A stretch of DNA of 5,544 nt. Origin: CAKTOF01 sp964544345. GTDB lineage: Bacteria > Bacillota > Clostridia > Oscillospirales > Oscillospiraceae. Below are positions 1 to 5,460 of this stretch, in pieces (the first letter of the stretch is position 1; every line of letters starts with the position of its first letter). A program made the translations under genes and the position numbers. The stretch lies in the NCBI GenBank assembly GCA_964544345.1, contig CAZJBT010000124.1, forward strand, positions 1 to 5,544. Direction: 5' to 3'. The notes under the pieces were generated by a model. The model searched no databases, had not been told where the DNA came from, and was given only the letters and a program-made list of their open reading frames with translations.

Positions 1-1011
1 CTCAAGGAGGCAGGCGTACAGATCACGGAGATGAACTCCGGCTGCATTTGCTGCTCGCTCGTCGGCGACTTTGGCCGTGCGCTGCGCCAGGTGATCGACG
101 ACTACCATCCTGACCGCATCTTGATCGAGCCGTCTGGTGTTGGGAAGCTCTCCGACGTCGTCGGTGCCGTGGAAAAGGTGACGGATGAGACGGTCGTGCT
201 CGGCTGCCGCATCACGGTCGCCGATGCGCAGCGCTGCAAGATGTATATGAAGAACTTTGGCGAGTTCTACGACAACCAGATCGAGAACGCTGACGCCATT
301 GTGCTCAGCCGCACGCAGTCGATGAGCGAGGAAAAGCTCGCCGCCGCTGTAGCGCTGCTGCGTGAGAAAAATAGCGGCGCTGTTATCGTCACCACGCCGT
401 GGGACGAGCTGACCGGCGCACAGATACTCGCCGCAGCGGAGCAGAGCCGGACGCTGGCTGCCGACCTCGCCGCGATGGCAGAGGAGACCTGCCCGGTCTG
501 TGGCCATGCACATGATCATGAGCATCATCACGAACATGACCATGAGCACGAGCACGAGCACGACCACGACCACGATCACGATCATGAACATCATGACCAT
601 CATCACGACCACGAGCATCATCACCATGATGACGAGTGTGACCACGACCACGGCCATGACCATGAGCACCACCATGACGATGCGTGCGGCTGCGGTTGTG
701 ACCACGATCATGACCACGCGCATCACCACCATGCCGACGAGGTGTTCTCGAGCTGGGGCGTGGAGACCGCGCGGAAATTCACGAAAGAACAGCTCGAGAC
801 GGCGCTTGAGGAACTCGACGACAGCGGAAAGTATGGCACTGTGCTTCGCGCCAAGGGCATCGTGGCGGGCGTGGACGGCGAGTGGTTCCACTTTGATCAT
901 GTGCCGGGTGAACGCGAAGTGCGTGTCGGCACGTCCGAGGTGACAGGCCGGCTCTGTGTGATCGGCTCGAAGCTCGATGAGGACGCCCTCCGTGCGCTCT
1001 TTGGAGTCTGA
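1..1011 (+). CDS. COG0523 / CobW-type G3E GTPase with His-rich linker, putative metallochaperone (5' partial)
   Basis: The frame is open from base 1, so the gene starts to the left. The ATG at 31 is internal, because the CxCC motif follows directly after in-frame coding sequence. Roughly the first 50 residues, which should carry the Walker A P-loop, are missing. Counting from base 1, residues 14-18 are GCICC, the CxCC metal-binding motif of COG0523 proteins. E43-PSG-46 is the ExxG (G3) motif that defines G3E GTPases. Where an NKxD (G4) motif is expected there is SRTQ (residues 103-106). Residues 164-245 form a His/Asp/Glu linker with six cysteines. Residues 247-336 match a CobW C-terminal domain, including LRAKGIV, WFHFDHVPG and LCVIGSKLD. 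Family members use GTP hydrolysis to deliver zinc, cobalt or nickel to client proteins in the cytoplasm. The metal here is inferred, with zinc most likely. The stop lies 2 bases before the next gene, so the two are co-transcribed. Confidence 0.93.
   Translation, partial: LKEAGVQITEMNSGCICCSLVGDFGRALRQVIDDYHPDRILIEPSGVGKLSDVVGAVEKVTDETVVLGCRITVADAQRCKMYMKNFGEFYDNQIENADAIVLSRTQSMSEEKLAAAVALLREKNSGAVIVTTPWDELTGAQILAAAEQSRTLAADLAAMAEETCPVCGHAHDHEHHHEHDHEHEHEHDHDHDHDHEHHDHHHDHEHHHHDDECDHDHGHDHEHHHDDACGCGCDHDHDHAHHHHADEVFSSWGVETARKFTKEQLETALEELDDSGKYGTVLRAKGIVAGVDGEWFHFDHVPGEREVRVGTSEVTGRLCVIGSKLDEDALRALFGV
490..735 (+). repeat. His/Asp/Glu-rich low-complexity tract inside the GTPase gene
   Basis: An in-frame tract of about 82 codons encodes 39 histidines interleaved with Asp and Glu. 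It opens with CPVCGH and contains DEC and the cysteine cluster CGCGC. At DNA level it is an irregular run of cat/cac/gac/gag codons. His and Cys codons vary, so it is not a simple perfect repeat. Such tracts in metallochaperones are generally read as metal storage or buffering segments; that role is inferred here. The tract separates the GTPase domain from the CobW C-terminal domain. Confidence 0.95.
1003..1006 (+). promoter_or_regulatory. Ribosome binding site for the second GTPase gene
   Basis: GGAG sits 7 bases before the ATG at 1014, inside the last codons of the preceding gene. It supports that start and suggests coupled translation of the two proteins. Confidence 0.75.
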
Positions 1012-1013
1012 GT

Positions 1014-1955
1014 ATGGGCGTTCCGGTCTATGTGTTTACCGGATTCCTGGAATCTGGTAAGACGAAGTTTATCCAGGAGACGATGGAGGACGAGCGCTTC
1101 AATGCCGGTGAACGGACGCTGCTGCTTGTCTGCGAGGAAGGGATCGAGGAGTATGATATCTCGACCTACCCGCACCAGAACGTCTATATCGAGCAGGTGG
1201 ACGACCAGTCCGCGCTGACGCCGGAGCTGCTCTCTGAAATGGTGCGCCGCCACCGCGCCGAGCGCGTCGTGGCTGAGCTGAACGGTATGCAGCTCGTCAC
1301 GGATTTCTACCGTATTTTGCCCGAGGACTGGGAGGTCTACCAGGAGGTCATGTTCGCCGACGGCACGACGATCCTGAGCTATAACCAGAACATGCGCCAG
1401 CTCGCATATGATAAGCTCTCCGGCTGTGAGATGGTCGTGTTCAATCGGCTGAAAAAGGGGACGGACATCATGCCGCTCCACAAGCTCGCCCGTGCGGCCA
1501 ACCGTCGGGTCGAGATCGTCTATGACTATATCGACGGCTCTACGGAATATGATACGATCGAGGATCCGCTGCCGTTTGATATCACCAAGCCGGTCGTCGA
1601 GATCGGCGATGATGACTATGCACTTTTTTACCGCGACATCAGCGAGGAGCCGAAGAAGTACAACGGAAAGACCGTCCGTTTTCTCGCGCAGGTGGCGCAT
1701 CTGCGCCGTGACAAGGAAAACCAATTTGCGCCGGGCCGCTTTGTCATGACCTGCTGTGCAGAGGATATCACGTTTATGGGGCTGCCGTGCCGCTGGCCTA
1801 AGAGCGGCGAGCTGGAGCAGCGCACCTGGGTGCGGGTCGAGGCGACGATCGAGATCAAGCGCCATGTCCTCTACAAGGGCGGTTCCGGCCCGGTTTTGAC
1901 CGCAAAAAGCGTCACTCGGGCGGACGAGCCGGAGCAGGAGGTCTGCACCTTCTGA
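1014..1955 (+). CDS. CobW-like P-loop GTPase fused to a YcgQ/TIGR03943-like C-terminal domain
   Basis: This 313-residue cytoplasmic protein has no signal peptide or membrane segment. Residues 10-17 (GFLESGKT) form a Walker A P-loop close to the N-terminus, as in CobW/G3E proteins. E88-LNG-91 fits the ExxG motif. The CxCC motif of the upstream protein is absent. The G4 position reads FNRLKKGTD (143-151) rather than NKxD. From about residue 195 the sequence changes character. VEIGDDDYALFYRDI, YNGKTVRF, a polar segment ending in NQF, RFVMTCC (242-248), and TWVRVEATIE followed by a Pro-containing tail resemble the soluble C-terminal domain of YcgQ/TIGR03943 (DUF1980) proteins. Those proteins normally carry this domain behind membrane helices and pair with a YcgR-type permease. 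The ATG at 1014 is supported by GGAG 7 bases upstream. A role with the upstream GTPase in metal handling is inferred. GTPase membership is firm and the YcgQ-like assignment is fairly sure. Confidence 0.88.
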   Translation: MGVPVYVFTGFLESGKTKFIQETMEDERFNAGERTLLLVCEEGIEEYDISTYPHQNVYIEQVDDQSALTPELLSEMVRRHRAERVVAELNGMQLVTDFYRILPEDWEVYQEVMFADGTTILSYNQNMRQLAYDKLSGCEMVVFNRLKKGTDIMPLHKLARAANRRVEIVYDYIDGSTEYDTIEDPLPFDITKPVVEIGDDDYALFYRDISEEPKKYNGKTVRFLAQVAHLRRDKENQFAPGRFVMTCCAEDITFMGLPCRWPKSGELEQRTWVRVEATIEIKRHVLYKGGSGPVLTAKSVTRADEPEQEVCTF

Positions 1956-2022
1956 CTGATCTGAGAAGTGGCGTGTGCGATCTCGTGCATCGCCCTATCC
2001 GATTCCCGCCGCACAACATAGG

Positions 2023-2058
2023 AAAAAGCCGTCTGTCTTGCTCCTAAGACAGACGGCT
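2023..2058 (-). terminator. Intrinsic terminator for the leftward flavoprotein operon
   Basis: A perfect 13-bp stem, AGCCGTCTGTCTT (2027-2039) with its complement (2046-2058), encloses a 6-base loop. Read leftward, it is followed by a run of five T (complement of the A run at 2023-2027, whose last A is also the base of the stem). No T run follows it rightward, so it should act on transcripts of the flavoprotein genes, about 290 bases past their last stop codon. Confidence 0.75.
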
Positions 2059-2062
2059 GAGA

Positions 2063-2095
2063 TTGTCGAAGAACGCCTGCGGCGTTCTTCGACAA
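2063..2095. other. Perfect 15-bp inverted repeat
   Basis: TTGTCGAAGAACGCC (2063-2077) is followed by TGC and then its exact reverse complement (2081-2095). There is no T run on either side, so it is not a terminator by itself. It lies 4 bases inside the left outer hairpin. Confidence 0.85.
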
Positions 2096-2119
2096 AGGAT
2101 TGCGGCCTGCCGCAGCGCA

Positions 2120-2148
2120 CGCCTTGGCCGCTGATAGCGGACAAGGCG
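2120..2148. other. Interrupted inverted repeat in the centre of the array
   Basis: CGCCTTG (2120-2126) pairs with CAAGGCG (2142-2148). After one G/A mismatch, CCGCT pairs with AGCGG around a GAT loop. No T run follows on either strand. Confidence 0.7.
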
Positions 2149-2169
2149 CACGTTTACAGGCCGAGCGGT

Positions 2170-2202
2170 GTTTTCTCCGACGCACAGGTCGCCGGAGAAA
2201 AC
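2170..2202. other. Perfect 10-bp inverted repeat with 13-base loop
   Basis: GTTTTCTCCG (2170-2179) pairs with CGGAGAAAAC (2193-2202). The large loop sets it apart from its neighbours in the array. Confidence 0.75.
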
Positions 2203-2215
2203 GATCCTGATTCTA

Positions 2216-2237
2216 TTTCGCCGCTGCGGCGGCGAAA
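2216..2237. other. Perfect 9-bp inverted repeat with TGCG loop
   Basis: TTTCGCCGC (2216-2224) pairs with GCGGCGAAA (2229-2237). A run of six T (2248-2253) follows 10 bases later, too far for a standard intrinsic terminator. By position it mirrors the hairpin at 2063-2095. Confidence 0.8.
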
Positions 2238-2261
2238 CTCTACGAGGTTTTTTGACAAGCT

Positions 2262-2297
2262 GAGCCGTCTGTCCTGCCCTAAGACAGACGGCTCTTT
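2262..2297 (+). terminator. Probable intrinsic terminator for the rightward GTPase operon
   Basis: GAGCCGTCTGTC (2262-2273) pairs perfectly over 12 bp with GACAGACGGCTC (2283-2294), with a 9-base loop. A short T-rich tail (TTTCTAT) follows rightward. The stem sequence is almost the same as that of the left terminator. The T run is weak, so efficiency is uncertain. It lies about 310 bases after the GTPase stop codon, the only such structure pointing that way. Confidence 0.6.
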
Positions 2298-2347
2298 CTA
2301 TACCGACAGAATGGAATGCCTTTGCGGTTCGGATGCGGGGAAGCCAT

Positions 2348-3937
2348 TCAGCGCGGAAGACCTTGCGCTGCCCTGCGGGATGATTTGAGCACGGCCTCGG
2401 CGCAACGCATGCCGTCGACCGCGGCGGAGACGATGCCGCCCGCGTAGCCAGCGCCTTCGCCGCAGGGGTATAGCCCGCGCAGCGGAGACTGCATCGTCTC
2501 GTCGCGCACGATGCGCACAGGGGACGAGCTTCTCGTCTCCGGGCCGGTCAGTACCGCGTCCGGCCGGTCAAAGCCGCGCAGCTTTTTTCCAAGCGCCGGG
2601 ATGGCTTGCTCGAGCGTATCCGTGATGCGCGGCGGCAGAACGTCGTGCAGATCGCACGGTGTCACGCCGGGCAGGTAGCTCGGCTGCACGCCGATAAATG
2701 CGTTTGTCGGCCGGTGCGCGAGGAAATCGCCGACCGTCTGCGCGGGCGCGCAGTAGCTGCCGCTGCGCTGATACGCGAGCTGTTCGATCTCGCGCTGCCA
2801 TTCCATCCCGCCGAGTGCGCCGGGGTAGGGAAAGTCTTCTGGGTGGAGCGTAACAAGCAGCGCGCTGTTGGCGTTTTCGCCGTCGCGCGCGGAGCTGCTC
2901 ATGCCATTTGTCACAACGCCGCCTGCCTCGGACGCCGCCGCAACGACCTGTCCGCCTGGACACATGCAGAATGTGTAGGCCGAGCCGGACTCCAAATGGC
3001 AGGCAAGCTTGTAGCTTGCGGGCGGCAGAAGCGCTGCTGCCGCGCCATACTGCGCGCGGCTGATCTCGCGCTGCGGGTGTTCGATCCGTATGCCCATCGA
3101 GAACGCCTTCGGCTGCATCGCGACACCTGCTGCGTGGAGCATGCGCACCGTGTCGCGCGCGCTATGGCCAATGGCGAGGATCAGCGCGGAGCAGGGGATC
3201 ACACCGCGGCTCGTCAGCGCTGCCGCGACTTGGCCGTCCGCCGTCTCAATGCCGTCGAGCCTGGTCTGATAGCGGATTTCGCCGCCGAGCGCCTGAATGC
3301 GAGCGTCGAGCCGCTCAACCACGCCCGCGAGCACGTCGGTGCCGATGTGCGGCAGCGCGTCATATAGAATTTCCTTCTGCGCTCCGGCGGCGTGGAACTG
3401 CTCAAGTACCCAGCGAATGCGTGGGTCATGCGTGCCGGTGTTCAGCTTACCATCGGAGAACGTACCCGCGCCGCCCGCGCCAAACTGAACGTTGCATTCT
3501 GGGTCGAGCGCGCCGCCGTTCCAGAACTCTGCAACCTTTTTTTGCCGCGTCCGCAGATCGCATCCGCGCTCGAGTACGATCGGCCGCGCTCCAGCAAGCG
3601 AGAGCACGAGCGCTGCAAACATCCCTGCCGGCCCAAATCCGACGATGACGGGGCGGGGGAGCGCTGCCGGAGCGGCGGGGATCTCGTAGGCAAACCGCTC
3701 TGCGCGGCTGATGTTTCTGCCCTTAGCAGCGCGGAGCAATCGCGTCTCGCCGTCGACGGCGACGTCGACCGTGTAGACGAGTCGTACGGCAGCTTTTTTT
3801 CGCGCGTCGATGGATCTACGCCAAATCTCGAGCGCATGGATCGCAGACGGCGCTGCCCGCAGCGCGCGGGCAGCCAGCGCGGTCAGCTTCGACTCGTTCT
3901 CGCCCGGCGCGAGCGTCAGGCCCTGGATCCGGATCAT
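2348..3937 (-). CDS. COG2509-type FAD-dependent protein (uncharacterised dehydrogenase family)
   Basis: A 529-residue flavoprotein, near the usual family length. The frame is open further upstream to 3994, but I chose the ATG at 3937. It has GGGAGG 7 bases before it, overlaps the upstream stop as ATGA, and begins with MIRIQGLTL, a typical family N-terminus. Residues 1 to about 90 form the small alpha/beta N-terminal domain. VIVGFGPAG (97-105) is the FAD/dinucleotide-binding loop, with E123 the likely ribose-binding acidic residue. FGAGGAGTFSDGKLNT (152-167) is the family signature. GEGAGYAGG (493-501) is the C-terminal FAD-binding motif. No signal peptide or membrane helix is seen, so it should be cytoplasmic. 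The substrate of this family is unknown to me. Translation is probably coupled to the upstream flavoprotein. Confidence 0.93.
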   Translation of the reverse strand: MIRIQGLTLAPGENESKLTALAARALRAAPSAIHALEIWRRSIDARKKAAVRLVYTVDVAVDGETRLLRAAKGRNISRAERFAYEIPAAPAALPRPVIVGFGPAGMFAALVLSLAGARPIVLERGCDLRTRQKKVAEFWNGGALDPECNVQFGAGGAGTFSDGKLNTGTHDPRIRWVLEQFHAAGAQKEILYDALPHIGTDVLAGVVERLDARIQALGGEIRYQTRLDGIETADGQVAAALTSRGVIPCSALILAIGHSARDTVRMLHAAGVAMQPKAFSMGIRIEHPQREISRAQYGAAAALLPPASYKLACHLESGSAYTFCMCPGGQVVAAASEAGGVVTNGMSSSARDGENANSALLVTLHPEDFPYPGALGGMEWQREIEQLAYQRSGSYCAPAQTVGDFLAHRPTNAFIGVQPSYLPGVTPCDLHDVLPPRITDTLEQAIPALGKKLRGFDRPDAVLTGPETRSSSPVRIVRDETMQSPLRGLYPCGEGAGYAGGIVSAAVDGMRCAEAVLKSSRRAAQGLPR

Positions 3938-5154
3938 GTGCTTGCCTCCCGGTGCTTCAACTGCCCGGCCAGGTGGCCGGACGACCACGCCCACTGCAGA
4001 TTGTACCCGCCGCAGTCACCGTCGACGTCGAGTATCTCGCCGCAAGCGTACAGCCCGGGTACGAGACGGCTCTCGAGCGTCTCTGGGTCAAACTGGTCGG
4101 CGCAAGCGCCGCCGGCCGTGACCTGCGCGCCGTCGAAGCCCATCGTACCGGTCACCGGCAGACGGAACGATTTGACTGCGCCGGCGATCTGCCGCAGCGC
4201 TTCGTCGCTGAAACCGGCCAGCGGCTCAGCCAGCGAGAAGCCGGCGTAGCGGACGATCGTGCGTCCGAGCCGGTTGTGTAGCACGCCGGTGAGTAAATTT
4301 TCCAGTGTCAGCTCGCCCATCCGCTGCGCGCGCTCAAAAAAAAGCGCCTCGAGCGCGGCTGCGTCCATCAGCGGCATCAGGTCGAGGTCGATCTCGCAGC
4401 GCCCGACCCTGCGTGCCGCCTCGCGTGAAAGCTCAAACACCGCCGGCCCGCTGACGCCGTAGTCGGTGAACTGCACCTCGCCGCAGCTTTGTGCCAGCAC
4501 GCCGCCGTCGGCGATCAGCGCCAGATCGGCATCTGCGCGCACGCCCTTGAGCGAGCGGACGAAGGTGTCGTCCGTCTTGAGCTGTACAAGAGACGGCGTG
4601 AGCGGCGTCGCGCTGTGGCCAAGCGAGCGGAGCAGGTCGATGCCGCTCTTTGTACCGCCGAGCTTCGCGCCCGCCGGCCCGCCGCAGGCAACGATCACGC
4701 GGTCGGCATGGCGCAAGCTCTGCGCACTCTGCACGGCAAAGCCGTTTTTGCTTCGCCGGATCGCTGTGACCTCCTCGCCGCAGACCGTTTGCACTCCGGC
4801 GTGGTCGAGCGCAAAGCGCAGCACGTCCACGACGCTGTTGGCGCTGTCGGAAAACGGGTACACGCGCCCGGAATCCTCCGCGACGGTCACAAGGCCGAGA
4901 CGCGAGAAGCAGGCGAGCGTCTGCCGCGCATCGAATGCCCGCAGGGCGTAGAGGATCGCCGGATCTTCCGTGTGATAATACTGCTCGCCGAAGTTGAGAT
5001 TGGTCAGATTACAGCGGCCGTTGCCGGTGGCGAGCAGCTTGCGCGCAGGGCGCGACTGCCGCTCGAGCAGCGTGACGCGATCCCGACTGTTCCCAGCCGC
5101 GGTCAGGGCGGCCATCATGCCGGACGCGCCGCCGCCAATGACAATAACTTCCAT
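3934..5154 (-). CDS. HI0933/YhiN/BaiN-type NAD(P)/FAD-dependent oxidoreductase
   Basis: A 406-residue cytoplasmic flavoprotein of full family length (HI0933-like, TIGR00275). IVIGGGASG (4-12) is the N-terminal FAD Rossmann loop. E31 ends the second strand and KLLATGNGRCNLTN (39-52) is the family signature. EDSGRVYPFS (about 93-102) is another conserved block. The C-terminal block from 371 to 393 (CGEILDVDGDCGG then YNLQWAWSSG) closes the FAD site. Databases often label this family aminoacetone oxidase-like or BaiN/RdsA-like. In Clostridium scindens one member, BaiN, is reported as a 3-dehydro-bile acid reductase. The family is widespread in bacteria that do not transform bile acids, so that function should not be assumed here. 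The ATG at 5154 follows GAGG by 7 bases, and a promoter lies about 50 bases upstream. The TGA overlaps the ATG of the next flavoprotein gene. Confidence 0.94.
   Translation of the reverse strand: MEVIVIGGGASGMMAALTAAGNSRDRVTLLERQSRPARKLLATGNGRCNLTNLNFGEQYYHTEDPAILYALRAFDARQTLACFSRLGLVTVAEDSGRVYPFSDSANSVVDVLRFALDHAGVQTVCGEEVTAIRRSKNGFAVQSAQSLRHADRVIVACGGPAGAKLGGTKSGIDLLRSLGHSATPLTPSLVQLKTDDTFVRSLKGVRADADLALIADGGVLAQSCGEVQFTDYGVSGPAVFELSREAARRVGRCEIDLDLMPLMDAAALEALFFERAQRMGELTLENLLTGVLHNRLGRTIVRYAGFSLAEPLAGFSDEALRQIAGAVKSFRLPVTGTMGFDGAQVTAGGACADQFDPETLESRLVPGLYACGEILDVDGDCGGYNLQWAWSSGHLAGQLKHREAST
3945..3950 (-). promoter_or_regulatory. Ribosome binding site that fixes the start of the COG2509-type gene
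   Basis: Read leftward this is GGGAGG, 7 bases before the ATG at 3937 and inside the last codons of the upstream gene. It favours that ATG over the in-frame ATG at 3994, which would add 19 residues not typical of the family. Confidence 0.85.
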
Positions 5155-5170
5155 GGATTCACCTCATCCA

Positions 5171-5191
5171 CCCGGCTCAAACACCGCCGGG
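5171..5191 (-). other. Leader hairpin upstream of the flavoprotein operon
   Basis: CCCGGC (5171-5176) pairs with GCCGGG (5186-5191) around a 9-base loop. It lies between the predicted transcript start and the ribosome binding site (5162-5165), leaving the latter free. It may stabilise the mRNA 5' end. I see no riboswitch motif. Confidence 0.4.
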
Positions 5192-5202
5192 GCTATGCCG
5201 CT

Positions 5203-5231
5203 ATTCTATCATACCCGCCGCTCAAGCTCAA
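5203..5231 (-). promoter_or_regulatory. Sigma-A-type promoter for the two flavoprotein genes
   Basis: Read leftward, TTGAGC (5226-5231) matches the -35 consensus at 4 of 6 positions and TAGAAT (5203-5208) matches the -10 consensus at 5 of 6, with a 17-base spacer. The predicted start near 5196 gives a leader of about 40 bases before the ATG at 5154. An overlapping TATGAT (5208-5213) is a second, worse-spaced -10 candidate. The -35 lies in a tandem CTCAAG repeat (5221-5232, plus strand). A short AT-rich patch like this stands out in the GC-rich surroundings. Confidence 0.65.
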
Positions 5232-5414
5232 GCTGTGCTGTGAGAATGCGGGTCAAATGGCTGCGGCGAGCAGCGTCTTCGAGGAAGCTGCCTCCGCCGC
5301 GATCAGCCCAAGTCGGGAAGGCAGATGTGACCTTCCGCTTCCGGGCATAAGGCGAATCGGCTCCGCCGTGCAGGTCGGTTCGGCATGCGCCGGCGTTTCC
5401 TTTACAGCCGAAAC
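5232..5414. other. Intergenic stretch, no gene assigned; several inverted repeats
   Basis: Between the probable terminator of the last gene and the flavoprotein promoter I find no supportable coding sequence. The clearest structure is an imperfect hairpin at 5259-5308: GCGGCG (5263-5268) with CGCCGC (5295-5300), inner GCAGC/GCTGC and outer GGCT/AGCC pairs. A smaller stem is GGAAGG (5316-5321) with CCTTCC (5331-5336). A leftward reading frame of 76 codons (5209-5439) spans this region, but its ATG lies inside the terminator hairpin and has no clear ribosome binding site. The sequence does not match the conserved motifs of tRNA, SRP RNA, 6S RNA or the riboswitch classes I considered. Confidence 0.5.
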
Positions 5415-5447
5415 AGAGCGGCAAGACCCAACGGGTCATGCCGCTCT
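5415..5447 (-). terminator. Probable terminator after the glutamate synthase-like gene
   Basis: AGAGCGGCA (5415-5423) pairs with TGCCGCTCT (5439-5447). After an A/A mismatch, GACCC pairs with GGGTC around an AAC loop, giving 14 pairs in all. Read leftward, the tail is GTTTCGG, a poor T run. The hairpin starts 13 bases beyond the stop codon of the rightmost gene, the expected place for its terminator. Confidence 0.6.
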
Positions 5448-5460
5448 TGAACGATTGTGT

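Larger units (their letters stand above)
2018..2302. repeat. Inverted-repeat-bounded hairpin array between convergent operons
   Basis: The gap 1956-2347 has no convincing gene. It holds an element of about 280 bp whose two ends are imperfect inverted copies of each other over roughly 48 bases (about 2022-2070 and 2251-2298). From outside inward, each end has a short A/T stretch, a hairpin built on AGCCGTCTGTC, and a TTGTC spacer. An inner GC-rich hairpin with a TGC or TGCG loop then follows on each side. Two further hairpins fill the centre. The outer ends also share an ATAG-like edge. It could be a MITE-like or other intergenic repeat, or a pair of terminators enclosing structured 3' untranslated sequence. 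Only one copy is visible, so mobility is not shown. Confidence 0.6.

Noticed and set aside
490..735. CRISPR or tandem-repeat array suggested by recurring cat/cac/gac units
   Set aside because: The units are in-frame codons with no fixed repeat and spacer lengths; the tract is protein-coding low complexity.
500..943. Rightward 147-codon frame rich in Met, Thr and Ile
   Set aside because: It is the shifted reading of the His/Asp codon tract and has the composition expected from cat/cac/gac repeats read out of frame.
897..1865. Leftward open frame of 322 codons antisense to the second GTPase gene
   Set aside because: It overlaps a gene with clear domain motifs, has no recognisable domain, and long antisense frames are common in GC-rich DNA.
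1871..2185. Leftward 104-codon frame in the same gap
   Set aside because: It overlaps the end of the GTPase gene and the terminator hairpin, and its composition looks random.
2216..2253. Hairpin 2216-2237 plus the T run at 2248-2253 as a rightward terminator
   Set aside because: The T run starts 10 bases after the stem, too far for a standard intrinsic terminator.
1975..2388. Rightward 137-codon frame across the intergenic hairpins
   Set aside because: It runs through six inverted repeats and into the 3' end of the convergent gene, with no clear ribosome binding site or family resemblance.
3938..3994. Upstream ATG at 3994 as start of the COG2509-type gene
   Set aside because: The 19 extra residues look like out-of-frame translation of the upstream gene, whereas the ATG at 3937 has a strong ribosome binding site and the ATGA overlap.
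2606..4249. Long rightward frames (253 and 285 codons) opposite the flavoprotein genes
   Set aside because: They are antisense shadows: the leftward frames carry complete flavoprotein signatures, while these carry none.
5209..5439. Leftward 76-codon frame as a small protein gene
   Set aside because: Its ATG lies within a terminator-like hairpin, no ribosome binding site is evident, and its end overlaps the flavoprotein promoter. I could not place it in a family.
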